Part shown: positions 17,687 to 26,665 of the stretch, piece after piece | How the letters are laid out: every line of letters starts with the position of its first letter | Position numbering within the stretch: position 1 is the stretch's first letter | NCBI GenBank assembly: GCA_018812705.1 | Contig: JAHJCZ010000173.1 | Coordinates: forward strand, 1 to 44,510 | Origin: Candidatus Omnitrophota bacterium | GTDB lineage: Bacteria; Omnitrophota; Gorgyraeia; Zapsychrales; Zapsychraceae | DNA length: 44,510 nucleotides | Direction: 5' to 3' | Translations under genes and position numbers: made by a program | The notes under the pieces: generated by a model | What the model was told of the DNA's origin: nothing | Database searches by the model: none | Seen by the model: the letters and a program-made list of their open reading frames with translations, nothing else

Positions 17687-18334
17687 TTATTCAACAAGTT
17701 CATAGATTAATTTAGCCCACTTCTTAAAAACATCTTCAGTATGCTTCCATTTACTCCAACCATTAAAGTACTTTGCCCTGTTGCCTTTTCTGGAATCAAC
17801 TATTGCCAATACTCTCTCCTGCGTCATTGAATCCACGAATTCAGCTTCCATCGCAGCTCCGCCTGTTCCAAGTCCGGCCAAAGTAGTATGCCATGCAATA
17901 TTAAGAAGAACTTTACTTGATAAAACATCTGTAAGAGCAGTTCTAAGAAGAAGGACTCCCTCGCCGGGGGCATCAACAATTTCAAATCTTCCTTTTAAAG
18001 CAATACTCAATTGATCGTGAAGAAAACCTGTAAATTCATTAAGTGTCTCAGGTTCAACATCAGCACCTTTTGCGTCTTCGGCAAAATGAACAACAACCGG
18101 CGCAATAATTAACTTTTTATAAGATGCCAAATTCGCTTCTTTTGATCTGTCGATGAATAAGCCGCGTTTTTTTCCATTTTCGACATTAGAATAATCATTC
18201 AAGAAACCGGCAGGCTTTAATTGTTTTGAAGCACAACCAAAAATGATCAACGAGGTTAAAAAGATACTTAACGATAAAAATATCTTTCTATTTTTTGAGA
18301 ACCAAAACATAGAAGAAAAATCCTTTCGATTCAT
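17687..18334 (-). CDS. DUF3313-family outer-surface lipoprotein
   Basis: 215 residues. A basic N-terminus and hydrophobic stretch end in the lipobox LIIFGC, with C34 as the lipidated residue. The mature region begins LKPAGFLNDYSNV and contains YKKLIIAPVVVHF, FLHDQLSIALKGRFEIVD and SKVLLNIAWHTTLAGLGTGGAAMEAEFVDS. This matches the DUF3313 family of bacterial lipoproteins of unknown function. The ATG shares one base with the stop of the upstream 72-residue gene (TAATG), so the two are coupled. An internal ATG at M9 would still give a complete lipoprotein signal. Confidence 0.8.
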   Translation of the reverse strand: MNRKDFSSMFWFSKNRKIFLSLSIFLTSLIIFGCASKQLKPAGFLNDYSNVENGKKRGLFIDRSKEANLASYKKLIIAPVVVHFAEDAKGADVEPETLNEFTGFLHDQLSIALKGRFEIVDAPGEGVLLLRTALTDVLSSKVLLNIAWHTTLAGLGTGGAAMEAEFVDSMTQERVLAIVDSRKGNRAKYFNGWSKWKHTEDVFKKWAKLIYELVE

Positions 18335-18552
18335 TAATAATATGACTTAGCGCGCCTCTTCTTTTTAACTACTGTATCAGCTAGTTCATGATAACTCAGC
18401 CACTCTTCTGAAAAACGGGTTATCCAGTCCTCAGCAGCTTTTTCAAAACCAATATTGACGCTCGATTTCTCACTTTCGATCCATAAGTGACGGTTGATCT
18501 CCTCAACAACTTCAGGAATTTGCAGAAGATCCTTTGTGCTAGTGTTTGTCAT
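18334..18552 (-). CDS. Small hypothetical protein
   Basis: 72 residues from the ATG at 18550-18552, chosen because GGAGG lies 5 bases upstream; a GTG six bases further up would leave too little space. The sequence is acidic in the middle (INRHLWIESEKSSVNIGFEKAAEDWI) and ends in a basic stretch KKKRRAKSYY. No signal peptide or TM segment is present, so it should be cytosolic. I do not recognise the family. It overlaps the lipoprotein gene by one base, which argues that it is a real gene of that operon. Confidence 0.7.
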   Translation of the reverse strand: MTNTSTKDLLQIPEVVEEINRHLWIESEKSSVNIGFEKAAEDWITRFSEEWLSYHELADTVVKKKRRAKSYY

Positions 18553-18634
18553 AAACACCTCCCATAATTATTGTTAACCAAAGTCGTGCGAGTTATTTTC
18601 GCATTCGTCTGCAACAAGGTTCAACATACAACAA

Positions 18635-21109
18635 TTACTTGCTGGGCACTCCCCAAATTTCACTTGCATACTGACGAATAGTTCTGTCGCTTGAAAAATA
18701 TCCAGATCTTGCAACATTTGTTATCGACTTCTTCGTCCACTGCGCTTTATTTTGGTATTCTTTAGATATGACATCTTGCATATTTAAATATGCATCAAAA
18801 TCAGCACAAACTAAAAATGGGTCATGATGGAACAATGAATTAACTAGATCGTTAAAGATCCCGTGCTCATTAGGGCTGAAATAATCGTTCTTCATCATTT
18901 CATATATCTCTTTCAACATTGGAGATCTTTGAATAAAATCCTGAGGATTGTAACCTTTGTTCTTCAGTTCTGTTACTTGCTGCTCTTTAAGCCCAAAAAT
19001 AAAAATATCCTCATTGTTCAGCTGCTCTGCCATCTCGACATTAGCTCCATCTAATGTTCCGACAGTTAAAGCCCCGTTTAACATAAACTTCATATTACCT
19101 GTTCCAGAGGCCTCTGTTCCTGCCAATGATATCTGCTCAGAAAGCTCACTTGCCGGAAAGATCTTCTCGGCTAAAGAGACCCTATAGTTTTCCAGGAAGA
19201 CCATTTTCAACTTGTCTCCAACTGCTCGGTCATTATTGATCATATTGGAAACATTATTGATCAGCTTAATTATCATCTTTGCAGTTGTGTAAGCCGGAGC
19301 GGCTTTTCCTCCAAAAATAAATGTTCTTGGCTGAATGAACTTCTTAGGGGTGTTCTTAATTGTCAGGTATTGCGAAATACCATAAAGACAGAATAAAGCC
19401 TGACGCTTATACTCGTGCATTCTTTTGATCTGAACATCAAAGATCGAATCAAGATTTACATCCACGTTCATACTGGTTTTAATATATGCAGCTAAGTATT
19501 CTTTATTATCAAGCTTTACATCCTGCCACTTTTTAATAAATTTTTTATCTTCTTTAAATTCCAATAATTTATTCAGCTTCTCCAGATCCTTTACCCACTT
19601 ATCTCCTATTGTCTCTGTTATCAGTCCAGAGAGGCCCGGGTTAGATTTCAACAGCCATCTTCTTTGTGTAATACCATTTGTTTTATTGTTGAACTTTTCC
19701 GGATACAGATCATAAAAGTCCTTGAACAAATTTGTCTTTAAAAGGTCTGAATGAAGCCTTGATACTCCATTGGTCGAATGGCTTCCTACTATTGAAAGAT
19801 AAGCCATTCTTGCTTTTTTAGGGAACCCTTCTTCTATAATTGACATTCTGCCGATCCTGTCAGAATCTCCAGGGAATCTCTCGCCAACCTCTTTCAGGAA
19901 CATTGAATTTATCTCATAAATTATCATAAGATGACGAGGCAAAACTCTCTTGAGAAGGTCAACAGACCAGGTCTCTAAAGCCTCCGGCATCAATGTATGG
20001 TTTGTATAAGAAAAAACTTTCTTTGTAATTTTCCATGCATCATCCCACTTGTACCCTTCCTTATCGATCAGGACCCTCATTAGCTCAACAACGCCAATGG
20101 CAGGATGAGTATCATTGAGCTGAATACTGGCTTGCTCGGGCAGTTTGCTAAAATCAGTGTTTTCTGATTTAAACCTTCTGATAATATCTGCAATAGATGC
20201 TGCTGTAAAAAAGTATTCCTGTTTTAAACGAAGCTCTCTTCCGACACTTTGGGAATCATTTGGATAAAGAACTTTTGATATGTTCTCAGAAAAGATCTTC
20301 TGGTAAACAGCTTGTTCGTAATCACCGTGATTAAAATAATCAAAATCAAATTCTTCAGTACTTCTTGCTGACCATAAACGTAGTGTATTGACTACATCGT
20401 TTTTGTAACCTACAACAGGCATATCATATGGGACTGCAAGAACATCTTCAGTGTCCACCCATCTGCATTTTGTCGTTCCAGTCTCATCAGTGTAGCTTTC
20501 TGTACGGCCATATAAGCTGATCTTTATTGTGTATTCCGGCCTGCAGAATTCCCAGGGGCTGCCTAAACGAAGCCATTCATCCGGTATCTCAATTTGATAA
20601 CCATTGTCAATTTTTTGTTTGAAAATACCGTAATCATAGCGAATGCCATAACCGTGAGCAGGAATGCTTAAAGCAGCCATTGAATCAAGAAAACATGCAG
20701 CCAAACGTCCCAAACCGCCATTACCTAAACCGGCATCCATTTCTTGCTCCCTGATCTCATCAATATCAAAGCCAAGTTCTATCAAAGAATCAACAACGCT
20801 CTTTTCAAGGCCTAGATTATAAATATAGTCACCAAGCATTCTCCCAATTAAAAATTCCATTGAAAGATAATAAACTCTTTTTAGATTGCTCTTATGGTAT
20901 CTCTGCTGTGTATTGATCCATCTTTCTACTATCCTGTCCCTAATAGCAACAGAAAGAGAAAGATAATTATCATGAACTGTGGCGGAATACTGATCTTTTG
21001 CCAAGGCATAACATCTGTTATCCAGGAAGGATAATTTAATGCCCTGAGCGGACATGTCTCTATGAATATTTTTCCAGCTTACTTTTGCTTTTTTGCTATG
21101 ATCGTCCAT
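18635..21109 (-). CDS. glgP: Glycogen/starch/alpha-glucan phosphorylase
   Basis: 824 residues, full length (GT35). It phosphorolyses alpha-1,4-glucan to glucose-1-phosphate. The PLP lysine is K674 in EASGTGNMKFMLNGALTVGT. Other family segments are VYYLSMEFLIGRMLGDYIYN near 75, GLGNGGLGRLAACFLDSMA near 118, QLNDTHPAIGVVELMR near 330 and NGITQRRWLLKSNPGLS near 475. The ATG at 21107-21109 has GGGAGAAG just upstream and is preferred over a start 11 codons earlier at 21142. No other glycogen gene is in the window. A 17-base perfect palindrome of A/T (21193-21209) lies in its upstream region. Confidence 0.97.
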   Translation of the reverse strand: MDDHSKKAKVSWKNIHRDMSAQGIKLSFLDNRCYALAKDQYSATVHDNYLSLSVAIRDRIVERWINTQQRYHKSNLKRVYYLSMEFLIGRMLGDYIYNLGLEKSVVDSLIELGFDIDEIREQEMDAGLGNGGLGRLAACFLDSMAALSIPAHGYGIRYDYGIFKQKIDNGYQIEIPDEWLRLGSPWEFCRPEYTIKISLYGRTESYTDETGTTKCRWVDTEDVLAVPYDMPVVGYKNDVVNTLRLWSARSTEEFDFDYFNHGDYEQAVYQKIFSENISKVLYPNDSQSVGRELRLKQEYFFTAASIADIIRRFKSENTDFSKLPEQASIQLNDTHPAIGVVELMRVLIDKEGYKWDDAWKITKKVFSYTNHTLMPEALETWSVDLLKRVLPRHLMIIYEINSMFLKEVGERFPGDSDRIGRMSIIEEGFPKKARMAYLSIVGSHSTNGVSRLHSDLLKTNLFKDFYDLYPEKFNNKTNGITQRRWLLKSNPGLSGLITETIGDKWVKDLEKLNKLLEFKEDKKFIKKWQDVKLDNKEYLAAYIKTSMNVDVNLDSIFDVQIKRMHEYKRQALFCLYGISQYLTIKNTPKKFIQPRTFIFGGKAAPAYTTAKMIIKLINNVSNMINNDRAVGDKLKMVFLENYRVSLAEKIFPASELSEQISLAGTEASGTGNMKFMLNGALTVGTLDGANVEMAEQLNNEDIFIFGLKEQQVTELKNKGYNPQDFIQRSPMLKEIYEMMKNDYFSPNEHGIFNDLVNSLFHHDPFLVCADFDAYLNMQDVISKEYQNKAQWTKKSITNVARSGYFSSDRTIRQYASEIWGVPSK

Positions 21110-21283
21110 TTTCTTCTCCCTATCTGAGCCTTTCAAGCACATAAAAACAAATCATGCTAAATGCTCATAACAGCTTTATGATAAAATTTATAATTTTAAT
21201 AATTAAAATCAAGTTTTATTTCTAAGAACAAATATAGCAGAAAAAACAAAAATGCTAAGCAAAGATTCAAAAAAAATGAACCG

Positions 21284-21415
21284 TTATTTCTTTTTGTTAT
21301 TTAACGATTCAATAATATCCTGTAAATACTTATTATTCATCTGTAATCTCGACCAAATTGCAAAATTAGCTAGCAGGATTAAAAACAATAAAATCTCGAT
21401 CATCGTTATAGGCAT
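21284..21415 (-). CDS. 43-residue single-span membrane protein
   Basis: A short gene with ATG at 21413-21415 and TAA at 21284-21286. It has a near-ideal ribosome site, AGGAGA, 5 bases upstream. The peptide begins MPITMIEILLFLILLANFAIW, a single hydrophobic helix, and ends in a charged helical tail with a KKK terminus (about LQMNNKYLQDIIESLNNKKK). Layout suggests N-out/C-in insertion, with the basic end in the cytosol. It lies between glgP and the PilZ gene, in a 369-base stretch otherwise empty. No family is recognised. Confidence 0.7.
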   Translation of the reverse strand: MPITMIEILLFLILLANFAIWSRLQMNNKYLQDIIESLNNKKK

Positions 21416-21478
21416 ACTTATCTCCTTTTTGAATGTTAAATATTTCTATTGAAATGAATTGAAGGATCAATTTGAGGA

Positions 21479-21934
21479 TCATTCTTTGCTTGGGTTAATA
21501 TTGATTTTAAATTTACCAAACACCGTCTCTAACACTTCGCTCCACTCTATTTGATAAAGATCATCAAAATGAACTGAATCCGCGACCTTCTTTCCTTCGA
21601 CCGTTTCAAGTTCAACACCGGCATCAAATCTGTTGCCGTTCTTTTCTATCCATCTTACTTCGCCTTCCATGTCCACACATTCATCTGTGCCAGGAAAATG
21701 TACTTTAATATAAACATCATCACCATCATGTATCTCGTCATCAGATTCAAAGCACAAACCAACAACGCTAACGTTCTTCATTGTTGCGCAATGTTTTTCG
21801 CTAAGAGAATCTTTATTCTCCTTGCTCCTGATCTGAAAATCCAATTGGGTAGTAACATCATAAGCAAAATGGACCTTTTCTTTTGGCTTTGTTATATACC
21901 GTTTATGATCTCTTTGATTGTTAATATGCTCCAT
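21479..21934 (-). CDS. PilZ-domain protein
   Basis: 151 residues. The c-di-GMP-binding signature is present: RDHKR (R8 and R12, the RxxxR motif), and NVSVVGLCF near 56, which fits the D/NxSxxG motif. EGEVRWIEKNGNRFDAGVELE near 95-115 is the usual PilZ beta strand. The C-terminal 30 residues (ADSVHFDDLYQIEWSEVLETVFG) lie outside the core. It is probably a small c-di-GMP effector; its partner is not evident. The start has AAAGGAAA upstream. Confidence 0.87.
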   Translation of the reverse strand: MEHINNQRDHKRYITKPKEKVHFAYDVTTQLDFQIRSKENKDSLSEKHCATMKNVSVVGLCFESDDEIHDGDDVYIKVHFPGTDECVDMEGEVRWIEKNGNRFDAGVELETVEGKKVADSVHFDDLYQIEWSEVLETVFGKFKININPSKE

Positions 21935-22044
21935 AATATTTCCTTTTATTGTTATTTTTTCTTATTATTAATATTCATATTATACAGCGGACTTTGTTGA
22001 ACTATTCTACATTCAATATCTATTTTGTTCAATAAAATTAACTG

Positions 22045-23118
22045 CTAAACACTAAATCTGAAAAAAACAACATCTCCTTCTTGGATCACGTACTCCTTGC
22101 CTTCCAAAGAGGCCAATCCTTTTGCTTTAAGCTCCTGCTCTGATCCATATTTCACGAGATCATCATACTTATATACCTCAGCCCTTATAAATCCTCTTTC
22201 CATATCCGAATGTATCTTTCCGGCAGCTTTTGGGGCTTTGGTGCCCTTTGGTATAAGCCAGGCACGTGATTCTGTCGGACCAGAAGTGAAGAAGCAGGTC
22301 ATGCCAAGCAACTCTTTTCCTGCTTGTGCCAATTTTGCCAGGCCTGGAGACGTAATGCCCGCTGCATCATAATAAGCAGCTCTTTCCGCCAAAGGAAGCT
22401 CAACGATCTCAGCTTCCATTTTTGTGCACAGAATAACCGTTCTTGCCCCTTCTTCTTGGGCACGTTTCTCTAAAGCCTCGATAACCTCCGGGTGAGTGTT
22501 CTCTTCATCGGTATTTGCTACATAAAGAAGTGGTTTTGATGTTAGGAATTGATATTCATTCAGAATTTCTTCTGAAAGATCCTGAACACGGGCAGACTTG
22601 CCTTGATTAAAACCTTCAATTGCGCTGGTTAAAGCCTCGTACTTAGCCTTCGCATCTTTATCTCCGGCCTTTGCGGGTTTAGCAACTCTTTCAAGTGCTT
22701 TTTCAGCTTGCTGAAGATCCGCCAATAAAAGCTCTGTCTCTATGATATCTGCTGCGTTAATTGGGTCAAGATCACCTAGGACATTAACAACATTATCATC
22801 AGTAAAACATCTAACAACATGAACAATTGCATCAACCGCACGAATGTTGCCAAGAAATTTATTTCCTAGACCTTCTCCTTTGCTGGCTCCTTTAACGATA
22901 CCGGCAATATCAACGAAACGAATACCATCAGGAGTGATCTTCTTGCTTTCATTCTTTTCTGCGAGAACATGAAGACGCACATCTTCAACTGGCACCACAC
23001 CAATGTTCGGTTCAATTGTTGTAAAGGGAAAATTTTCTGCTGCTATGCCTGCACCAGTTAATGCATTAAAAAGAGTGGATTTGCCGACATTAGGCAATCC
23101 TACTATACCTATTTCCAT
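22045..23118 (-). CDS. ychF: Redox-regulated ATPase/GTPase YchF
   Basis: 357 residues, near the usual 363. The G1 loop is GLPNVGKST (6-14), the G3 region is [22 protein letters not shown] near 67-88, and the G4 position reads VANTDEEN instead of NKxD, as usual for the Obg-like ATPase branch that prefers ATP. The C-terminal TGS domain ends in [13 protein letters not shown]. It binds ribosomes and is near universal in bacteria. It ends in TAG. Upstream (23119-23381) I see only a possible imperfect hairpin around GATCCTG/CAGGGATC and no gene. Confidence 0.97.
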   Translation of the reverse strand: MEIGIVGLPNVGKSTLFNALTGAGIAAENFPFTTIEPNIGVVPVEDVRLHVLAEKNESKKITPDGIRFVDIAGIVKGASKGEGLGNKFLGNIRAVDAIVHVVRCFTDDNVVNVLGDLDPINAADIIETELLLADLQQAEKALERVAKPAKAGDKDAKAKYEALTSAIEGFNQGKSARVQDLSEEILNEYQFLTSKPLLYVANTDEENTHPEVIEALEKRAQEEGARTVILCTKMEAEIVELPLAERAAYYDAAGITSPGLAKLAQAGKELLGMTCFFTSGPTESRAWLIPKGTKAPKAAGKIHSDMERGFIRAEVYKYDDLVKYGSEQELKAKGLASLEGKEYVIQEGDVVFFRFSV

Positions 23119-23381
23119 TTCATACCTTTCTATATTGATCTAATAATAGACTGCTTTAAAAATGAAGTCCTCACAACGATCCTGTCTACCTGCAGCCAGG
23201 GATCCGAGTATCGCTTCTGAAACGGAGTTATTATAGATTATTTCGATGATTAAGCAAACTGTATATTCATTAAATATATATTATATAGTGGAATAATGCA
23301 AAAAAACCTTATATGAATGGGTCAATAGAATAATTAGTAGGAGAAGGAATGAAAAGAAAGTTTAAATTCCAGATAAAAAAG

Positions 23382-24830
23382 TTAAAAACCTTGATCTCTT
23401 GCTGTTTCTCTGGCTCTCTTAAACTCCATTTGTGTTTCAAGCTGTCTTTCTCTTTGATCTATCATATTATCGTTATAGGACCTCTGCGTATCTTGAGTCC
23501 TATTAGACTGCACATTTTGCTGCTTACTATTTTCAATTCTATTAATGATAGCAGGATGCTCCCTGAATAAGCTCCTATTGCCATATTGAATTTTTAGTAT
23601 TTTTCCTTTCTCCTTTTCGGCCAACTCCCACTTATCAAGTAAAAAATCAAGATCAATATCTACGATCTTAGCCATGTCATAAATTGTTTCATCATTTATA
23701 TTTTTCTCTTTGTTCAAAAGGTCATATATCTTTCTCTCATTGGTCATAAATAATAACAATAAATTTTCTCGCTCTATCTTTAACCCCAAATAAATATTGC
23801 TAAGACGCATAAAATTAAACTCGTTCAGATCTGCAATTTCATTTAGTATTTGGGTCGATCTTTTGATCGAGTTCTCTTGAGCCTCAATAAAACGTTTTTT
23901 ATTCATCTCTAAATTCGCCAGGAATTTTCCCTGCTCGCTCTGAACAACTTCATAGCCCTTCATAAAATTCAACAATTGTTCCTCGCTGAGATCAGCCAGA
24001 TCATCGGACAAGGCTTTTATTGCTCCATATGTTTTTTCATCCTTTTCATATAAACTCGCTTCAGTAGCATGAGAATTATTTATCAATAACTTTCCTTCAT
24101 ATTCAAGCTGAGCCGACATTTCTATAAGTTCATTAATATCCCTTGCCGGTTTATTGCTTTTCTTTTCTAATATGCCAAGGAATTCTGCTTCAATATCCTT
24201 GACCATCAAAGCCAAACAATGCCCTTTGTTAAGGCAGCCTTCAAAATAGGTCTCGCCTTCTTCATAAATGATCATGTCAATGCGACTAAAGACCTGCGTC
24301 AGAAAATCAGTATTCCTTTGATAATCATTGTCCACTGTATTGAAAATATTGATCAATTCCCTTTTTACGATCTGATACTGCTGCTGTGTAGCCGGATCAC
24401 TTAAATTTTGCAAAGAGATCAAAATGTTCCCTAATTTTCTCAAAGATGCAAATCTTTCAATAAAGCTGCTACGCTCACGATCAATGACAGCAACGTAATT
24501 CTGGGCTTCAGCTAAAAGCTGTTTATTGATCTCATCGAATCTCGCGATAACTGCATTCCTTTTCTTAACAAGATCCAATCTTTCCTGCTCAATATCCTTC
24601 ATTCTATTGTTCCAGCTATTTAATTTTTCCTGTACAGAAAAATGAAAGCTAACATAATCCTGCTTAACATCTTTTCGCTTGATCTCAACATATTTCGCAA
24701 GCCCGGCATAATCTACCATCTTTTTGATCGGGCTGAATTCTTCCTTCACAACGACCATATATCTATCGTAAGCAACGATCCCGGCCACAATAAAAAACAA
24801 CATAAGAAGCGTCATAGATTTTTCACTCAT
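23382..24830 (-). CDS. Membrane-anchored coiled-coil protein, function unknown
   Basis: 482 residues. One N-terminal TM helix (about 5-21, MTLLMLFFIVAGIVAYDRYM) is followed by a long, mostly helical domain with heptad-like stretches (about 50-370, e.g. RMKDIEQERLDLVKKRNAVIARFDEINKQL split across helices). A segment near 372-405 (INDETIYDMAKIVDIDLDFL) has the look of a LysM-like or HTH-like small fold, but this is not certain. The C-terminus is Gln/Arg-rich (about 430-482). No enzymatic motif is seen. The start has AGGAGAAAA upstream. It is transcribed alone. Confidence 0.75.
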   Translation of the reverse strand: MSEKSMTLLMLFFIVAGIVAYDRYMVVVKEEFSPIKKMVDYAGLAKYVEIKRKDVKQDYVSFHFSVQEKLNSWNNRMKDIEQERLDLVKKRNAVIARFDEINKQLLAEAQNYVAVIDRERSSFIERFASLRKLGNILISLQNLSDPATQQQYQIVKRELINIFNTVDNDYQRNTDFLTQVFSRIDMIIYEEGETYFEGCLNKGHCLALMVKDIEAEFLGILEKKSNKPARDINELIEMSAQLEYEGKLLINNSHATEASLYEKDEKTYGAIKALSDDLADLSEEQLLNFMKGYEVVQSEQGKFLANLEMNKKRFIEAQENSIKRSTQILNEIADLNEFNFMRLSNIYLGLKIERENLLLLFMTNERKIYDLLNKEKNINDETIYDMAKIVDIDLDFLLDKWELAEKEKGKILKIQYGNRSLFREHPAIINRIENSKQQNVQSNRTQDTQRSYNDNMIDQRERQLETQMEFKRARETARDQGF

Positions 24831-24940
24831 GAGCTTTTTCTCCTTTTAGAAAATACTCCTCTTTTGCAAATAATTCTCTATTAAGAGATTACCATAATAT
24901 TCTTATTAATAAAAACCTTATAATGGATAATTGAGGTGTG

Positions 24941-25014
24941 AATAAATGGGGTCAGACCTCAACTTTTCATAATAATTGAATAAGTGAAATAGTTGAGGTC
25001 TGACCCCATTTATT
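24941..25014. repeat. Perfect 24-bp inverted repeat of the GGGGTCAGACCTC type
   Basis: The arm at 24941-24964 has an exact inverted copy at 24991-25014, separated by 26 bases whose ends (TTTCA/TGAAA) can extend the stem. The core is GGGGTCAGACCTCAACT. It lies just past the last codon of the split secreted gene and shares two bases with that gene's TAA. Related copies occur at 26118, 30075 and 30544. Confidence 0.95.
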
Positions 25015-25522
25015 ATATTGATGGACAACCCATTGCGGTTGTGCGCCAAGATAATTTTTCTATAACTATAATTTCTGAATTAGCCACTTCTCTTACATCT
25101 GCCGAGGTTGTGTTGCAGTTATCATTGCTTCTTCCAGAGATCAGCAATCTGTATCTTTCACCTACGGTGATCGCAGAACTTCTTACTTCAATGCTTGAAT
25201 TGATCTACTCAACAGAAAACATGAACTCCTCAGGAACCACTTCACTGTACTCAACACCCGCAGGACAACGAACCTCTTCAGTCTTTGTCTGCATATTGTA
25301 AGAAACTGCGCAAGCGGAGGTTTTCTCGTTCATTTTTAATTGTTCTTCATTCCACAGCCTGACCCGAATGACCGCATCTTGGCTGAACTTCTCAACCGAT
25401 ATTGGCACAACAAAGGTCACGACTTCTTGGGAATAGGCCTGCGGCAATAAGTGATCACAGTCAAGAACCAAGGGAGCTAAAATAAAAAATAGAACGAATA
25501 AACTACATACATATTTTTTCAT
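25013..25522 (-). pseudogene. Secreted protein gene split by an in-frame TAG
   Basis: The first 105 codons (25205-25522) encode a signal peptide (MKKYVCSLFVLFFILAPLVL, cut probably near QAYSQ) and a beta-type region with VVTFVVPISVEKFSQDAVIRV. They end in TAG at 25205-25207. The same frame stays open for 63 more codons to a TAA at 25013-25015. That part reads like protein, with NSSIEVRSSAITVGERYRLL and SNDNCNTTSADVREV. The simplest reading is a single gene of 168 residues carrying a nonsense mutation. A genuine 105-residue protein or an assembly error are alternatives. Readthrough is less likely because gcvH, xseA and ychF end in TAG at normal lengths. The start has AGGAGGAAAA 5 bases before the ATG. 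Function is unknown. Confidence 0.6.
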
Positions 25523-25569
25523 TGCATTTTCCTCCTAGAACCATAATTAATTCGGGTCAAGGTAATCTC

Positions 25570-26100
25570 TTAAAGAACTTCCTTGTTTTTCACAGTATTT
25601 AGCTTTTTCTTTACGTACGGCACCACTTTTCGGGAAATAACCCCGCGTATAACTTGACACAATGCTTTGCGTGTTCTTATAAAGTCCGCTACTGGAGGTG
25701 AAATATAGTAGTAAGTATTTACAAATGCGCGGCCAAATCTATTAGTGAGCAGCACTCGGTCCCGGTATTCTCGAAGAAGCTTCACATCATAAACATCACT
25801 TGAACCATAGCAAGCGGTAGCAATAAAACAACTTTTATCAGTTTTGTTTTGACTGACAATTCGTTGCAACTTATCAAGACTATCAGGCTCATTGAAACCA
25901 TATCCAATGCATCGGATCCTGCCGGGCGGAGTAAAATCCAGGACTTCAACATCCCATTTGCCTCCATATATTTCAGTCTGGGAATATTGCGCGCCACAAT
26001 ACGAGCATGTAGCCGTTCCTATTACAGCCGCAGCCCCTCCTAATCCTTTTTCAAGGATGCCAGTGCATTTTTGACATTGCCAATATTTGCTATTACTCAC
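25570..26100 (-). CDS. CFI-box protein with N-terminal zinc ribbon
   Basis: 176 residues from a GTG at 26098-26100 with AGGAG 6 bases upstream. A longer reading from 26136 would start inside a repeat and is less likely. C9xxC12 and C32xxC35 form a probable zinc ribbon. Near the middle is CFIATACYGS (91-100) followed by LLREYRDRVLLTNRFGRAFV and YYYISPPVADFI, the conserved C-terminal CFI-box arrangement found at the end of many otherwise unrelated bacterial proteins. The role of that box is not established. No signal peptide is seen. Genes on either side encode secreted or membrane proteins on the same strand. Confidence 0.75.
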   Translation of the reverse strand: MSNSKYWQCQKCTGILEKGLGGAAAVIGTATCSYCGAQYSQTEIYGGKWDVEVLDFTPPGRIRCIGYGFNEPDSLDKLQRIVSQNKTDKSCFIATACYGSSDVYDVKLLREYRDRVLLTNRFGRAFVNTYYYISPPVADFIRTRKALCQVIRGVISRKVVPYVKKKLNTVKNKEVL

Positions 26101-26117
26101 ACAATACTCCTTTCGAG

Positions 26118-26141
26118 AATTGAGGTCTGAACCCATTTATT
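26118..26141. repeat. Solitary half of the GGGGTCAGACCTC palindrome
   Basis: Matches the right arm of the repeat at 24991-25014 in 22 of 24 bases, in the same orientation. No inverted partner is visible within 40 bases. It overlaps the stop codon of the membrane-protein gene at 26137 and lies in the leader of the CFI-box gene. Confidence 0.8.
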
Positions 26142-26598
26142 TAAAATATTTTTCAGGATTTTTTTTCATATGTCTTGCTGCCAAAAATATCCAGGGAACA
26201 AAAATTAAGTGCCCAAAAATTACCATTATTACTGCGTTATAAGCATAATCCAAGAACCTATCATTACTTGCACCCCCGTCAACAACAGCCATAGAAACAC
26301 CACCTAAGCTTCCCGCCAAAGTATAGGAAGCAAGAAAAGAAAGGAATAACCACGCCAGGTACATATACACTTTTCTTTTAACCCAAGACTTAGTTTCCCG
26401 ACAAAAAAGGTAACACACATACATGACCGAAATAGGTGCAAGCAGAACAAAACCAATAAGAGAAAGCGAACTACCCAATGAGTCCAAATCGTTCATTAAA
26501 ATACTGTATACGGGAAGCATAATAACCCCCGTACCAAAAATCAGCATAAAAATACATATTGGCAAAAATGCTGTTACTGAAAACATAAATACTTGCAT
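26137..26598 (-). CDS. Small polytopic membrane protein, unknown
   Basis: 153 residues with four predicted TM helices, about 5-26, 37-60, 78-98 and 122-142, and basic loops (RETKSWVKRKVY) on the presumed cytosolic side. The C-terminus AARHMKKNPEKYF is basic. The start has GGAGGG 5 bases before the ATG. I recognise no family. It sits between the CFI-box gene and another four-helix protein, all on one strand, in a stretch with repeats and a split gene that looks accessory. Confidence 0.7.
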   Translation of the reverse strand: MQVFMFSVTAFLPICIFMLIFGTGVIMLPVYSILMNDLDSLGSSLSLIGFVLLAPISVMYVCYLFCRETKSWVKRKVYMYLAWLFLSFLASYTLAGSLGGVSMAVVDGGASNDRFLDYAYNAVIMVIFGHLIFVPWIFLAARHMKKNPEKYFK

Positions 26599-26621
26599 AA
26601 TACCCTCCGCGAGTTTTATAT

Positions 26622-26648
26622 ATGTTTATACAGTGCTAGCTCGACATA
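26622..26648. repeat. Degenerate copy of the ligase gene's 3' end
   Basis: 27 bases match 27132-27158 at 24 positions; the three differences are all transitions. In the matching frame on the minus strand it reads YVELALYKHI, against YVELAPYKHL at the end of the O-antigen-ligase-like protein, and a TAA follows. It lies in the 67-base gap between two small membrane-protein genes, so it is a relic, not a functional end. Confidence 0.75.
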
Positions 26649-26665
26649 AACAAAATGTTTGATTT

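Noticed and set aside
23349-23570. Plus-strand frame with AGGAGAAGG before an ATG, 73 codons
   Set aside because: Most of it lies antisense to the well-supported coiled-coil gene (23382-24830), and the translation (runs of Leu, Ile, Ser and Cys after a basic start) looks like a shadow frame. The ribosome site may be a relic of a lost gene.
24993-25301. Plus-strand frame of 102 codons over the split secreted gene
   Set aside because: It runs through the palindrome and antisense to the minus-strand signal-peptide gene, and has no ribosome site or recognisable product.
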